A stretch of DNA of 64,000 bases from Adlercreutzia muris (GTDB lineage Bacteria; Actinomycetota; Coriobacteriia; Coriobacteriales; Eggerthellaceae), in assembly GCF_008831045.1 (NCBI RefSeq), contig NZ_WAJS01000001.1:62001-126000 (forward strand). The letters are read 5' to 3'. A model generated the notes under the pieces. The model saw only the letters and a list, made by a program, of their open reading frames with translations, searched no databases and was not told where the DNA came from. The position numbers and the translations under genes are program-made. Positions 1 through 8,415 of this stretch are shown here, one piece after another. Numbering within the stretch: position 1 is the stretch's first letter; the number at the start of each line of letters is the position of its first letter.

Positions 1-562
1 CGATCATGCCGAAGCCGAATACCACGGCGATGACGATCACCTGCAGCATGGTGGCATCAGCCATGGGCTGGAAGAAGTTGCTCGGGAAGATGTTCACGAT
101 GGTGTCGATGAACGACGGCGGGTCAGTGGCCTCGTAGGACAAATCGCCGGTGTCCATCACATAGCCTGCGCCTACGTTCATCACGTTGGCGAAGATGAGG
201 CCAAGGGTGACGGCGAAAGCAGTGGTAACCAGGTAGAACAGGATGGTCTTACCGCCGATGGCCCCCACCTTCTTCACGTCGTCGAGCGATACGACGCCGG
301 CGATGATGGAGAACAACACCAAAGGCACGACGATCATCTTGATGAGGTTCAAAAAGATGGTGCCGAAGGGCTTGATGTAGGTGTCGGCGATATCCGGCGC
401 ACCCTGGAGGGCGACGCCGGCGAACACGCCCAGGATGAGCGCGATGAAGATCCAGGTAGTCAGCGACAGGCGCTTGAACCAGGGCTTGTCCTTCTTGTCG
501 CGAGGCGCGCCGTCTCCGAGGGCGGGATCGACGGCGGGCTGCACGGTGGCATCGTCGGCCAT
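1..562 (-). CDS. Dicarboxylate/amino acid:cation (Na+/H+) symporter, DAACS family, 3' end outside window
   Basis: Secondary transporter taking up a dicarboxylate or acidic/neutral amino acid with Na+ or H+ across the cytoplasmic membrane. Reading from ATG at 562 gives a charged cytoplasmic N-terminus of about 30 residues, then a first membrane segment (TWIFIALILGVFAGVALQG) and the family hallmark around residues 68-93 (PFGTIFLNLIKMIVVPLVLF). A third hydrophobic segment and a conserved NIFPSNFFQPMA stretch follow. About 187 codons are visible; family members have about 400-450, so the substrate-binding C-terminal half lies beyond base 1. A GGAAAGGA ribosome site precedes the ATG. The family is clear but the substrate cannot be told from this part. 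Confidence 0.9.
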   Translation of the reverse strand, partial: MADDATVQPAVDPALGDGAPRDKKDKPWFKRLSLTTWIFIALILGVFAGVALQGAPDIADTYIKPFGTIFLNLIKMIVVPLVLFSIIAGVVSLDDVKKVGAIGGKTILFYLVTTAFAVTLGLIFANVMNVGAGYVMDTGDLSYEATDPPSFIDTIVNIFPSNFFQPMADATMLQVIVIAVVFGFGMI

Positions 563-839
563 AACGGTGAGTCCTTTCCCCTATGAATGCACGAGTGCCC
601 TCATTATAAGCAAATTGCCGAGGAAAACCAGGTGGCAGCCGCAGCGATCTAACGGCCCCGCAACAAAACGGGGAACGTGACGCGTTGGTGTCGGGGAAGG
701 GCCATAATGGCAACGATGCTATCTTGGGGACGTTTGCCCCGAAGCTGTGTGGAACTGCAATTGCGGCTCCGCGCGGGCCTCCATCGTGCTATGGTGTCCC
801 GCGTTTCCAGGGGAAACGCAGATATGAAAGGAGCGACCT

Positions 840-2249
840 ATGGATCGCAAGGAAATTGTGGCCGCCGCCGGCGCCTATTGGGATGCGAACCGCGACGCCA
901 TCGTGGCCGACATCGCCAAGCTCGTGGAGATTCCCTCGGTAGAGGATCTGGCTGCGGCCGCTCCCGGGGCGCCCTATGGTCCCGGCCCCGCCGCCGCTTT
1001 GGCTGCGGCGCTGGAAATCGCCGAGGGCATGGGCATGGCCGCCACCAACTGCGAGGGTCATATCGGATTTGCCGACCTGCCGGGCGAGACCGATGCGCAG
1101 CTGGGGATCATCGGGCACGTGGATGTGGTGCCGGCCGGCCCCGGTTGGAGCTTCGAGCCCTTTAAGGTGACAGAAAAGGACGGCTATCTCATGGGCCGCG
1201 GTTGCCTGGACGACAAGGGCCCCTCGGTAGTGGCCCTCCATGCGGTGAAGTGCCTGGCCGGCCTGGACGTGCCGCGTCCTTACACCATGCGCTTCATCTT
1301 CGGTGCCAATGAGGAAACGGGCATGCGCGACGTGGCCTGGTACCTCGAGAACTACGACAGCCCGGCCTTCCTGTTCACTCCCGACGCCGACTTCCCCGTG
1401 TGCTATGGCGAGAAGGGCGGCTATGACGGCCTCATTACGAGCGCGCCCATTGCCGATCCGGTGATTCTGGACATCTCCGGCGGCGTGGTCTCCAACGCGG
1501 TGCCCGGCGAGGCTTGGGCCGTCGTGCGCGGCAATGCGGACGTGTTGCCCGCGGCCGAGCGCATTGCCGTGGCCGATGCCGGCGATGGCACCGTGCGCAT
1601 CGACGCCAAGGGGCAGAACGCCCATGCGGCGTGGCCCGAGCGCGGCATTTCCGCCATTCTGCTGCTGGTGAATTACCTGCTGGAGAACGACCTGTGCAAC
1701 CAGCAGGAGCGCGAGTTTTTGGAGCTGGTGCGCAGCCTGACGAGCGATACCACCGGTGCCGGCGTGGGTATCGCCACGGCCGACGAGTACTTCGGCCCCC
1801 TCACGGTGGTGGGCGGCACCATCCGCAAGGAGGGCGATCGCCTGGTGCAGACCATGGACAGCCGCTGGCCCACGTCCATCACCGCCGAGGAGATCACGGC
1901 GGCGCTCACGAAGCTGACCGACGACATCGGCGCTACCTTCGAGAACACCCTGCTCATGGTGCCCTTCCTCGTGAAGCCGGAGGATCCCGAGATCCAGGTG
2001 CTCCAGGATGCCTTCCAGTTCGTGACCGGCGACACCGAACATGAGCCCTTCACCATCGGCGGCGGCACCTATGCCCGCGAGTTTAAGAAGGGCGCATCCT
2101 TCGGCGTGAACATGCCCTGGGTGGAGAACCCGGCCTGGGTCGGCGGCGAGCACGGCCCCGACGAGGGCGTGTCAGAGGAGCTGCTGAAGGCCTCCTTCGA
2201 GATCTACGTGTTGGCTTTGGCCGAGTTGCAGGGGCTGGAAATTCAGTAA
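840..2249 (+). CDS. M20 family metallopeptidase, Sapep/PepV-like dipeptidase
   Basis: Cytosolic dinuclear metal-dependent dipeptidase, 469 aa, the usual length for Sapep/PepV. Metal-ligand motifs of the M20 family are in order: GHVDVVP (His93, Asp95), GRGCLDDKGP (Asp124) and GANEETG with the catalytic Glu pair at 158-159. FTPDADFPV and a late GGGTYAREF segment with the distal ligands follow, and the lid/dimerisation domain sits between. AAAGGAG a few bases upstream of ATG fixes the start. It is divergent from the symporter to its left, and the two may share a role in peptide/amino-acid use, which is inference. The family call is secure; metal (Zn2+ or Mn2+) and specificity are not. Confidence 0.92.
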   Translation: MDRKEIVAAAGAYWDANRDAIVADIAKLVEIPSVEDLAAAAPGAPYGPGPAAALAAALEIAEGMGMAATNCEGHIGFADLPGETDAQLGIIGHVDVVPAGPGWSFEPFKVTEKDGYLMGRGCLDDKGPSVVALHAVKCLAGLDVPRPYTMRFIFGANEETGMRDVAWYLENYDSPAFLFTPDADFPVCYGEKGGYDGLITSAPIADPVILDISGGVVSNAVPGEAWAVVRGNADVLPAAERIAVADAGDGTVRIDAKGQNAHAAWPERGISAILLLVNYLLENDLCNQQEREFLELVRSLTSDTTGAGVGIATADEYFGPLTVVGGTIRKEGDRLVQTMDSRWPTSITAEEITAALTKLTDDIGATFENTLLMVPFLVKPEDPEIQVLQDAFQFVTGDTEHEPFTIGGGTYAREFKKGASFGVNMPWVENPAWVGGEHGPDEGVSEELLKASFEIYVLALAELQGLEIQ

Positions 2250-2307
2250 CCGGCGCGTTTTTGCAAGACGTCCCGCCAAGGGGCGATGGATGGGGCGGCC
2301 CCCGCGA

Positions 2308-2326
2308 GGGCGGAAGCCGCCCTTTT
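2308..2326 (+). terminator. Rho-independent terminator after the M20 dipeptidase
   Basis: Six-base GC stem (GGGCGG/CCGCCC) with a 3-base AAG loop followed by TTTT, 59 bases after the dipeptidase stop. The short loop makes it modest. Confidence 0.55.
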
Positions 2327-2490
2327 ACGGTCGGATGCCATCGCCGGACTCGCGGTTCGGGGGCCATCGGTAATTTCAATGCCTCGACGAGGGATAAAGC
2401 CGTGGTTTATTCTTGGTCGGGGATGACGGGCCGTCAGCTGTGCTATAGAATGGGCTGGAATTTAACCGAGGGTTCATATTGGAGGACACT

Positions 2491-3204
2491 GTGCTTAACG
2501 CGATTATCGTTGACGACGAGGCGCCTGCCCGTTCTGAACTGCGCTTCCTCCTCGATGAGGTTGGCGGGGTTGAGGTGACGGCTGAAGCCGCCAACGTGCG
2601 CGAGGCTATTGAGAAGCTGAAAGAGTACCCCTGCGACGTCATGTTCATGGATGTGAACATGCCCGAGGCCACCGGCCTGCAGCTGGCCGAGGCCCTGCAG
2701 CACCTGAAGTTTCCGCCGGCGGTGGTGTTCGTGACCGCTTATTCCGAGCATGCGCTGGACGCCTTCAAGGTCAGCGCCATCGACTACCTGGTGAAGCCCG
2801 TGGAGACCGAGCGCCTGGCCCAGGCCATCGCCCGGGTGCGCGAGCACGTGGCCCTGCATATGCAGGCGCATAAGTCCGAGCGCATTCCTGTGGAAAAGGG
2901 CGGCAAGAAGATTCTCATCGGCATCGACAAGATCCGCTTCGTCATGGCCCGCGACGATTACGCCTACCTGCAGACCGACGCCGACCGCTACTTCTCTACG
3001 GTGAGCCTCGCTCAGCTTGAGAAGCGCCTCGACGGCCATGGCTTCTTCCGCGTGCACCGCGGCTACCTGGTGAATCTGTCCATGGTGGAGGAGATTGAAT
3101 CGGTTTCCGGCGGCACGCTGCTGCTGACCCTGAATGGCGTGGAGGAGAAGATCCCCGTGTCCCGCCGCCGCGTGAGCTCGCTGAAGAAGGCGCTGAACCT
3201 GTAG
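2491..3204 (+). CDS. LytTR-family DNA-binding response regulator (LytR/AlgR type)
   Basis: Transcription regulator, 237 aa. Residues 1-120 are a receiver domain with acidic pocket IIVDDE (Asp8, Asp9), phosphoacceptor Asp54 in MDVNMPEA and the conserved lysine in YLVKPVE. Residues about 135-235 form a LytTR DNA-binding domain, with GGKKILIGIDKIRF, FFRVHRGYLVNL and IPVSRRR. I chose GTG at 2491 because GGAGG at 2481-2485 lies five bases ahead; a TTG at 2479 is also in frame but would sit upstream of that site. No sensor kinase is adjacent, so the partner is elsewhere or it is an orphan. Targets are unknown. Confidence 0.93.
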   Translation: MLNAIIVDDEAPARSELRFLLDEVGGVEVTAEAANVREAIEKLKEYPCDVMFMDVNMPEATGLQLAEALQHLKFPPAVVFVTAYSEHALDAFKVSAIDYLVKPVETERLAQAIARVREHVALHMQAHKSERIPVEKGGKKILIGIDKIRFVMARDDYAYLQTDADRYFSTVSLAQLEKRLDGHGFFRVHRGYLVNLSMVEEIESVSGGTLLLTLNGVEEKIPVSRRRVSSLKKALNL

Positions 3205-3230
3205 CGAAGGTCAGCAAGAGAACTGCGAGG

Positions 3231-3258
3231 AGGGCTCTGCTACGGCAGGGCCCTTCTG
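3231..3258 (+). terminator. Terminator after the LytTR regulator
   Basis: Ten-base stem AGGGCTCTGC/GCAGGGCCCT (one G-T pair) with loop TACG, then TCTGCTT. It lies 27 bases after the stop codon. The rest of the 3259-3494 gap shows no gene. Confidence 0.65.
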
Positions 3259-3494
3259 CTTGAGCGGCGAGGGGTGGCGAAGCGCCCCTGCCAAGTGTCT
3301 GACGGGCCCTCTCATGACGAGGGTCTGCTTTGTCCTTCCGTTCACAGAACCGCCATAGGGTTGCGGGGAAACGGGCGTGGTAGCGGGGCCTTTGATAGAA
3401 TGTTGCGAACAGATTAACGAGGAGGGTCCCCCGTGCGGGGCTCGTTTGCAATGCTGCTGGCTGGCAGAGGTTGCCCAGAGAGAAGAGGAGCACC

Positions 3495-5441
3495 ATGCTC
3501 TCCGTTGACATCGAGAAGCTGTATCCCGCTGCAAAGAGCCTAGTGAAGGCCCGGGCCGCGAGCCGCATCCACGCCAAGGATGCCACGCTCTACGAGTTCT
3601 CCGAGGTCGCGCAGCAGTGCGCCGCCGAGTACATGGGCTGGACCGACCTGGCCACGAACCCCCTGTGTGACCTGGCCGCCGTGCAGGCCTTCGCTGACGA
3701 GGCCGTGGCCGAGGGCATCGACACCGTCATGCTCATCGGCCAGGGCGGCTCCACCCAGGCCCCTATGACCATCACCAAGTACAACAAGCCGGACTCCAAC
3801 CGTGTGTCCTTCAAGACGCTGGACTCCGATTCGCCGGTGCGCGTGCGCGAGATGCTCACCATGTGTCGCCCCGATCGCACGCTGGTCATCATCTCGTCCA
3901 AAAGCGGCGGCACCATCGAGCCGCGCATGCTGTTCGAGGCCGTGCGCGCCGAGTTCGCAAAGGCCCTGGGCGAGAAGGAGGCCGTCCGGCATCTTGTGGC
4001 CATCACCGATCCCGGCAGCGAGCTGGACCGGGTGGCCCGTGAGGAGGGCTGGCGCGCCGTATTTCCCGGTGAGCCCACCGTGGGCGGCCGCTTCTCGGCC
4101 CTGTCGGTGTTCGGGCTGGTGCCTGCGGCCCTGGCCGGCATCGACCTGGACGAGTTCATGGCTCACGCTCGCGCTGCCGAGGAGGCCTGCTCCGAGGACG
4201 CCATCGACAACCCGGCCATCGGCCTAGCCGCATTCCTCTACGACAACTACCTGAAGGGCCGCAACAAGTTCTCGTTCCTCACCCCCCGCCGCGGACGCGT
4301 GCTGGGCCTGTGGATCGAGCAGCTGGTGGCCGAGTCTCTCGGCAAAGAGGGCCAGGGCATCCTGCCGAGCATCGAGATCGACTCGCTGCTGCTGACCGAG
4401 GACCCCGGCGACCGCTCGGTCATCATGTACCAGACCAAGACCGACCTGTGGGACGAGAGCCGCAACTTCGATATGAGCCTCGCCTACATCGACAACGCCA
4501 TCCCGCGCCTGAACTACCGCATCGAGTCGGTCTACGAGCTGGCCGAGCACTTCGTCATGTGGGAGTACGCCATCGCCATGTGCGGCTATCTCATGGGCGT
4601 GTGCCCCTTCGACCAGCCCGACGTGGCCTCCGCCAAGGCCGAGGTGCTGGAGATCCTGGAGAACGGCCAGCCTGAGCCCCGCTTCACCGAGGTGTTCACC
4701 GAGGCCGTGGACATGGGCCGGGTGGAAGTGACCTACGGGGACGTGTTCGAGGGCTGCGAGGACCTGCACGAGACGCTCTATGCGCTGCTATCCTCCATCC
4801 AGCCCGGCGACTTCTTCGCGCTGAACGCGTTTCTGCCCTTCACGGGAGAGGGCCGTCGCGAGGCTATCGAGACCATCCGCCACGGCGTGGCCGAGGCCTT
4901 CGGCGTGGTGTCGTGCCTGGAGGTGGGCCCGCGCTACCTGCACTCCACCGGCCAGCTGCAGAAGGGCGGCCCGAACATGGGCGTGTTCCTCATCCTGTCG
5001 GCCGACGAGCTGAAGGACATCCCGCTGCCCGAGGGCTGCCCGGCTTCGAGCCTGGGGGCGCTGGCGAAGGCCCAGGCCGCTGGCGATTTGGTGACCCTGG
5101 CGAAGCGCGGCCGCCGGTGCGTGCATCTGCACCTGCCCGACAACTCGGGCGTGACCCTGCGCCTTCTGGCCCAGGTGGTGGAAGACGTGATCGCCGACAT
5201 CCTGACTGATCGGGCCTTGGCCGAGGCTGCCGCAGCAGCTGAGGACGAAGAGCTGGCCGAGGCCACGGTGGTGGTGGAGGCGGCCGGGAGTGCCGATGGG
5301 GATGCCGGCTTTGGAGCCGACGGAGCTGCTGCGGCTACTGCAGCTACTGCAGCCGCTGCAGTAGCCGATGTTGAGGGCGCCGATGCGGCCGATGCCGTGG
5401 CGACGGGCGAGGAAGCCCCAGGCGAGCCGGCTATCGACTAG
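3495..5441 (+). CDS. pgi: Glucose-6-phosphate isomerase of the transaldolase/PGI-fusion type (PGI half only)
   Basis: Interconverts glucose-6-P and fructose-6-P in glycolysis/gluconeogenesis. Of 648 aa, residues about 60-560 carry the sugar-isomerase fold: MLIGQGGSTQAPM, IISSKSGGTIEPRM, VAITDPGSELDRV, GGRFSALSVFGL and, late, PRYLHSTGQLQKGGPNMGVF. The last motif and GVCPFDQPDV match the isomerase half of bacterial transaldolase-PGI fusions rather than the classic E. coli enzyme; no transaldolase domain is attached here. ATG 3495 follows AGAGGAG directly, better than the upstream in-frame start at 3471. The final ~75 residues are an Ala/Glu/Asp-rich low-complexity tail with no obvious fold. It appears monocistronic. 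Confidence 0.9.
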   Translation: MLSVDIEKLYPAAKSLVKARAASRIHAKDATLYEFSEVAQQCAAEYMGWTDLATNPLCDLAAVQAFADEAVAEGIDTVMLIGQGGSTQAPMTITKYNKPDSNRVSFKTLDSDSPVRVREMLTMCRPDRTLVIISSKSGGTIEPRMLFEAVRAEFAKALGEKEAVRHLVAITDPGSELDRVAREEGWRAVFPGEPTVGGRFSALSVFGLVPAALAGIDLDEFMAHARAAEEACSEDAIDNPAIGLAAFLYDNYLKGRNKFSFLTPRRGRVLGLWIEQLVAESLGKEGQGILPSIEIDSLLLTEDPGDRSVIMYQTKTDLWDESRNFDMSLAYIDNAIPRLNYRIESVYELAEHFVMWEYAIAMCGYLMGVCPFDQPDVASAKAEVLEILENGQPEPRFTEVFTEAVDMGRVEVTYGDVFEGCEDLHETLYALLSSIQPGDFFALNAFLPFTGEGRREAIETIRHGVAEAFGVVSCLEVGPRYLHSTGQLQKGGPNMGVFLILSADELKDIPLPEGCPASSLGALAKAQAAGDLVTLAKRGRRCVHLHLPDNSGVTLRLLAQVVEDVIADILTDRALAEAAAAAEDEELAEATVVVEAAGSADGDAGFGADGAAAATAATAAAAVADVEGADAADAVATGEEAPGEPAID

Positions 5442-5548
5442 GCGAGGCGGCGCGGCGTAGCGCGACATCAGTTTGCGGATGGCGCGCGGCCCGCGTCCTT
5501 CTCAGAACAAGAATGAAATCCTCGTGAGGGGCCGCTCGGGTTGCTCGC

Positions 5549-5669
5549 GATGCAGAAATATGCGATTTCGCGAGTTCTCGGAAAGCTTCAGATACAAGGA
5601 AGTGCAGTTTCTTGCGATTTCGCGAGTTCTTGCGCGCTGGAAACTCGCGAAACCGCACATTTCTGCATC
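5549..5669. repeat. Imperfect long inverted repeat with a nested direct repeat in the pgi-hypF gap
   Basis: The 326-base gap between pgi and hypF holds no gene. Arms 5549-5576 and 5642-5669 are complementary at 26 of 28 positions (left arm begins GATGCAGAAATATGCGATTT). An exact 18-base copy of the left arm's inner part (TGCGATTTCGCGAGTTCT) recurs at 5613-5630, so three related copies sit in two orientations and the RNA or DNA could fold in two alternative hairpins. It resembles a REP/MITE-like element; identity unknown. Confidence 0.8.
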
Positions 5670-5767
5670 ATGGCGGCGCTTTTCCCTACAAAGCATCGAC
5701 CAAGGGGCGCTCGGTGCTCGAGGTTGGGTAAACTAGGGAGGAACCTGATTTTCGTTAGGAGCAGCTC

Positions 5768-8413
5768 ATGATCGACGCGGTTGACATTCATGTGAAGGGC
5801 ATTGTGCAAGGGGTGGGCTTCCGTCCCTTTGTCTATCGGACGGCGAAGAAGTACCTCATCAACGGCTGGGTGCTGAACGCGGCCGATGGGGTGTACATCC
5901 ACGCCGAGGGTGAGAGCAAGCTGGTAGACGAGTTCATCATGGAGTTGTCCGACAACCCGCCGGCGGCTTCGAAGGTGGAGGAGATCGACATCAAGGAAGT
6001 GCCCCTGGAGGACTTCGACAGTTTTGAGATTCGCTTCTCCGACGACGAGGCCGTGGCCGAGACGACTCTGGTGTCGCCCGAGCTGGCCACCTGCGCCGAC
6101 TGCGTGAACGAGCTCTTCAACCCCAACGACCGCCGCTACCGCTATCCCTTCATCAACTGCACGAACTGCGGGCCGCGCTTCACCATCATCGACCACTTGC
6201 CCTACGACCGCGCCGCCACCTCCATGGCGGCCTTCCCCATGTGCGAGCGCTGCGCTGCCGAGTACGCCGACCCGCTCGACCGGCGCTTCCACGCCCAGCC
6301 CGATGCCTGCTCCGAGTGCGGGCCTCATGTCTCGTTCGCCTGGCGGCAAACGGACGAAACCTCGTTGGCTTCCTTGGGCGAACCGGTATTCAGCGAGGAT
6401 AATATTGAAGTTCACGGCGGATTCAGTGTCGTATGGGGCAAGACCCGCGAGGAATCCGATGCTATTTTCACGGCAGCGGTGGAGATGCTGCTGGCGGGGA
6501 AGATCCTGGCGGTGAAGGGGCTGGGGGGCTTCCATCTGGTGTGCGACGCGAACAATATCGAGGCGGTGGCTGAGCTGCGCCGCCGCAAGCGCCGCGACGG
6601 GAAGGCCCTGGCGGTGATGGCCCAAGGTATGGGCGATGTGCGGGCGCTCTGCCAGGCGGTCGAGGAAGAGGAGGCGGTGCTCACAGGTTCTGCCCGGCCC
6701 ATCGTGCTGCTGCGCAAGCGGCCCGACGGGGCCATCGGCGAAGGCGTGGCCGACGGGCTATCGGAGTTGGGCGTGATGCTGCCCTACACGCCGGTGCAGC
6801 ACCTGCTCATGCACGACTTCGCGGCGGCTTGGTACGCGGCGCATCCCGAGGTTGCCGAAGCGGGCGACGTGCCTGGGCGGCCGGTGCCGCTGCTGGTGAT
6901 GACCTCGGGAAACGTGCATGACGAGCCCATCTGCATCGCCGATGAGGAGGCTCGCGAGAAGCTGGCCGGCATCGCCGATGCCTTCTTGGGCAACAACCGT
7001 CCCATCCTCACGCGCTTCGACGACTCGGTGGTGCGACTCATCCGTGTGGGTGAAACCTCCGAGGGAGCACCGGAGCTCGCGGTGCAGTTTCTACGCCGTG
7101 CCCGGGGGTTCGCCCCCGTGCCGCTGTCGACGGCGGTTACGGTGACGGCGGCGTCCGAGAACGAGGAGGCTCGAGGGGCGGCAACCGGAAGCGGCGTCGC
7201 ATCTGAGGCGGCGACTGGCAGCGCCGAACGTCCTGGTGCGGGCATCATTTTCGCGACGGGCCCCGAGCAGAAGAACACCTTCACGTTGCTTCGCGGCACT
7301 GACGGTTTCGTGTCCCAGCATATCGGCGATGTGGAAAACGCCGACACCTACGTTGCGTGGCTAGCCACGAAGGATCGCTTCGAGAGTCTGTTCGAAATGG
7401 AGCCCACGGCCGTGGCTTGCGACCTGCACCCTGAGTACCTGACGAGCAAATGGGCGCACCATCAGGATCTTCCCGTGACCGAGGTGCAGCACCACCATGC
7501 CCATATCGTGTCAGTCATGGCCGAGCATGGCTTGGCCGATGCGGTCTGCGGTATCGCCTTCGATGGCACGGGCTACGGCGTGGATGGCGCCATTTGGGGC
7601 GGTGAGGTGCTGCTCGCGAACCGCACCGATTTCGAGCGCTTCGCCAATTTCGCCTATGTGCCCATGCCCGGCGGTGCAGCGGCCATCAAGCATCCGCTGC
7701 GCATGGCCTACGGCGTGCTGTGGGCCTACGATCTGCTGGACCATCCGGCGGCCGTTGAGGCCTTGGCACCCCTCGGCGAGGAGGCCGAGGTGTGCGACCG
7801 TATGATCGAGCGTGGTCTGAACACGCCCATGACCTCCTCGGTGGGACGTCTGTTCGACGCGGCCAGCGCCCTTCTCGGCATCTGCGCCGAGCCGAGTTAC
7901 GAGGGCGAGGGCGCCATTCTTCTGGAAGCGGCCATGGAGGCAGCCGGGGCCGATGCGCCCGGCGCTGCCGCAGTTGAGGAAGCGGCCGGTGTGGCCGGCG
8001 AGAACGAGCTGGCGGCTCGCGAGCGTTATGCGGTAACGGCCCAGAAGAACGTTGCTACTGAGACGAGCACCGCCGAGGATACCTCGGTGCTCCTGCTGGA
8101 TGCCGAGCCCACCTTCCGCGCCTTGCTGGACGATGTGGCGGCAGGCGTGCCGGCGTCGGTGATCGCACGCCGCTTCCACGACGCCATGGTGAGCGCCATC
8201 GTGATGGCTGCCGAGCTGGTGCGGGCGCTGTACGGCATTTCGACGGTGGTGCTGTCGGGCGGCGTGTTCATGAACCGCTACCTCGTGGAGCACGTGTTAC
8301 CGGCTCTGGCCGAGGCGGGCTTCACCGCTGCCATCAACCGCGATCTGCCCCCCAACGACGGCTGCATCAGTCTGGGCCAGGCCACCGTGGCCTCCGCCCG
8401 TTCGGAGGAATAG
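5768..8413 (+). CDS. hypF: Carbamoyltransferase HypF, [NiFe]-hydrogenase maturation
   Basis: Makes the thiocarbamate precursor of the hydrogenase CN ligands from carbamoyl phosphate and transfers it to HypE. At 881 aa it is somewhat longer than usual (~750). Domains in order: acylphosphatase (GIVQGVGFRPFVYR, residues 11-24); four CxxC pairs forming two zinc fingers (Cys109/112, 131/134, 159/162, 181/184); YrdC/Sua5-like ATP/carbamoyl domain (about 240-450); Kae1/TobZ-like C-terminal domain with HHHAHIV and VLSGGVFMNRYL. The extra length comes from Ala/Glu/Thr-rich inserts near residues 455-500 and 720-770. AGGAG precedes ATG. The rest of the hyp set resumes only at 12799, after an inserted island. 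Confidence 0.95.
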   Translation: MIDAVDIHVKGIVQGVGFRPFVYRTAKKYLINGWVLNAADGVYIHAEGESKLVDEFIMELSDNPPAASKVEEIDIKEVPLEDFDSFEIRFSDDEAVAETTLVSPELATCADCVNELFNPNDRRYRYPFINCTNCGPRFTIIDHLPYDRAATSMAAFPMCERCAAEYADPLDRRFHAQPDACSECGPHVSFAWRQTDETSLASLGEPVFSEDNIEVHGGFSVVWGKTREESDAIFTAAVEMLLAGKILAVKGLGGFHLVCDANNIEAVAELRRRKRRDGKALAVMAQGMGDVRALCQAVEEEEAVLTGSARPIVLLRKRPDGAIGEGVADGLSELGVMLPYTPVQHLLMHDFAAAWYAAHPEVAEAGDVPGRPVPLLVMTSGNVHDEPICIADEEAREKLAGIADAFLGNNRPILTRFDDSVVRLIRVGETSEGAPELAVQFLRRARGFAPVPLSTAVTVTAASENEEARGAATGSGVASEAATGSAERPGAGIIFATGPEQKNTFTLLRGTDGFVSQHIGDVENADTYVAWLATKDRFESLFEMEPTAVACDLHPEYLTSKWAHHQDLPVTEVQHHHAHIVSVMAEHGLADAVCGIAFDGTGYGVDGAIWGGEVLLANRTDFERFANFAYVPMPGGAAAIKHPLRMAYGVLWAYDLLDHPAAVEALAPLGEEAEVCDRMIERGLNTPMTSSVGRLFDAASALLGICAEPSYEGEGAILLEAAMEAAGADAPGAAAVEEAAGVAGENELAARERYAVTAQKNVATETSTAEDTSVLLLDAEPTFRALLDDVAAGVPASVIARRFHDAMVSAIVMAAELVRALYGISTVVLSGGVFMNRYLVEHVLPALAEAGFTAAINRDLPPNDGCISLGQATVASARSEE

Positions 8414-8415
8414 GC

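Noticed and set aside
789-2153. Long minus-strand frame over the M20 dipeptidase
   Set aside because: Shadow frame of a gene with complete catalytic motifs; no recognisable protein features.
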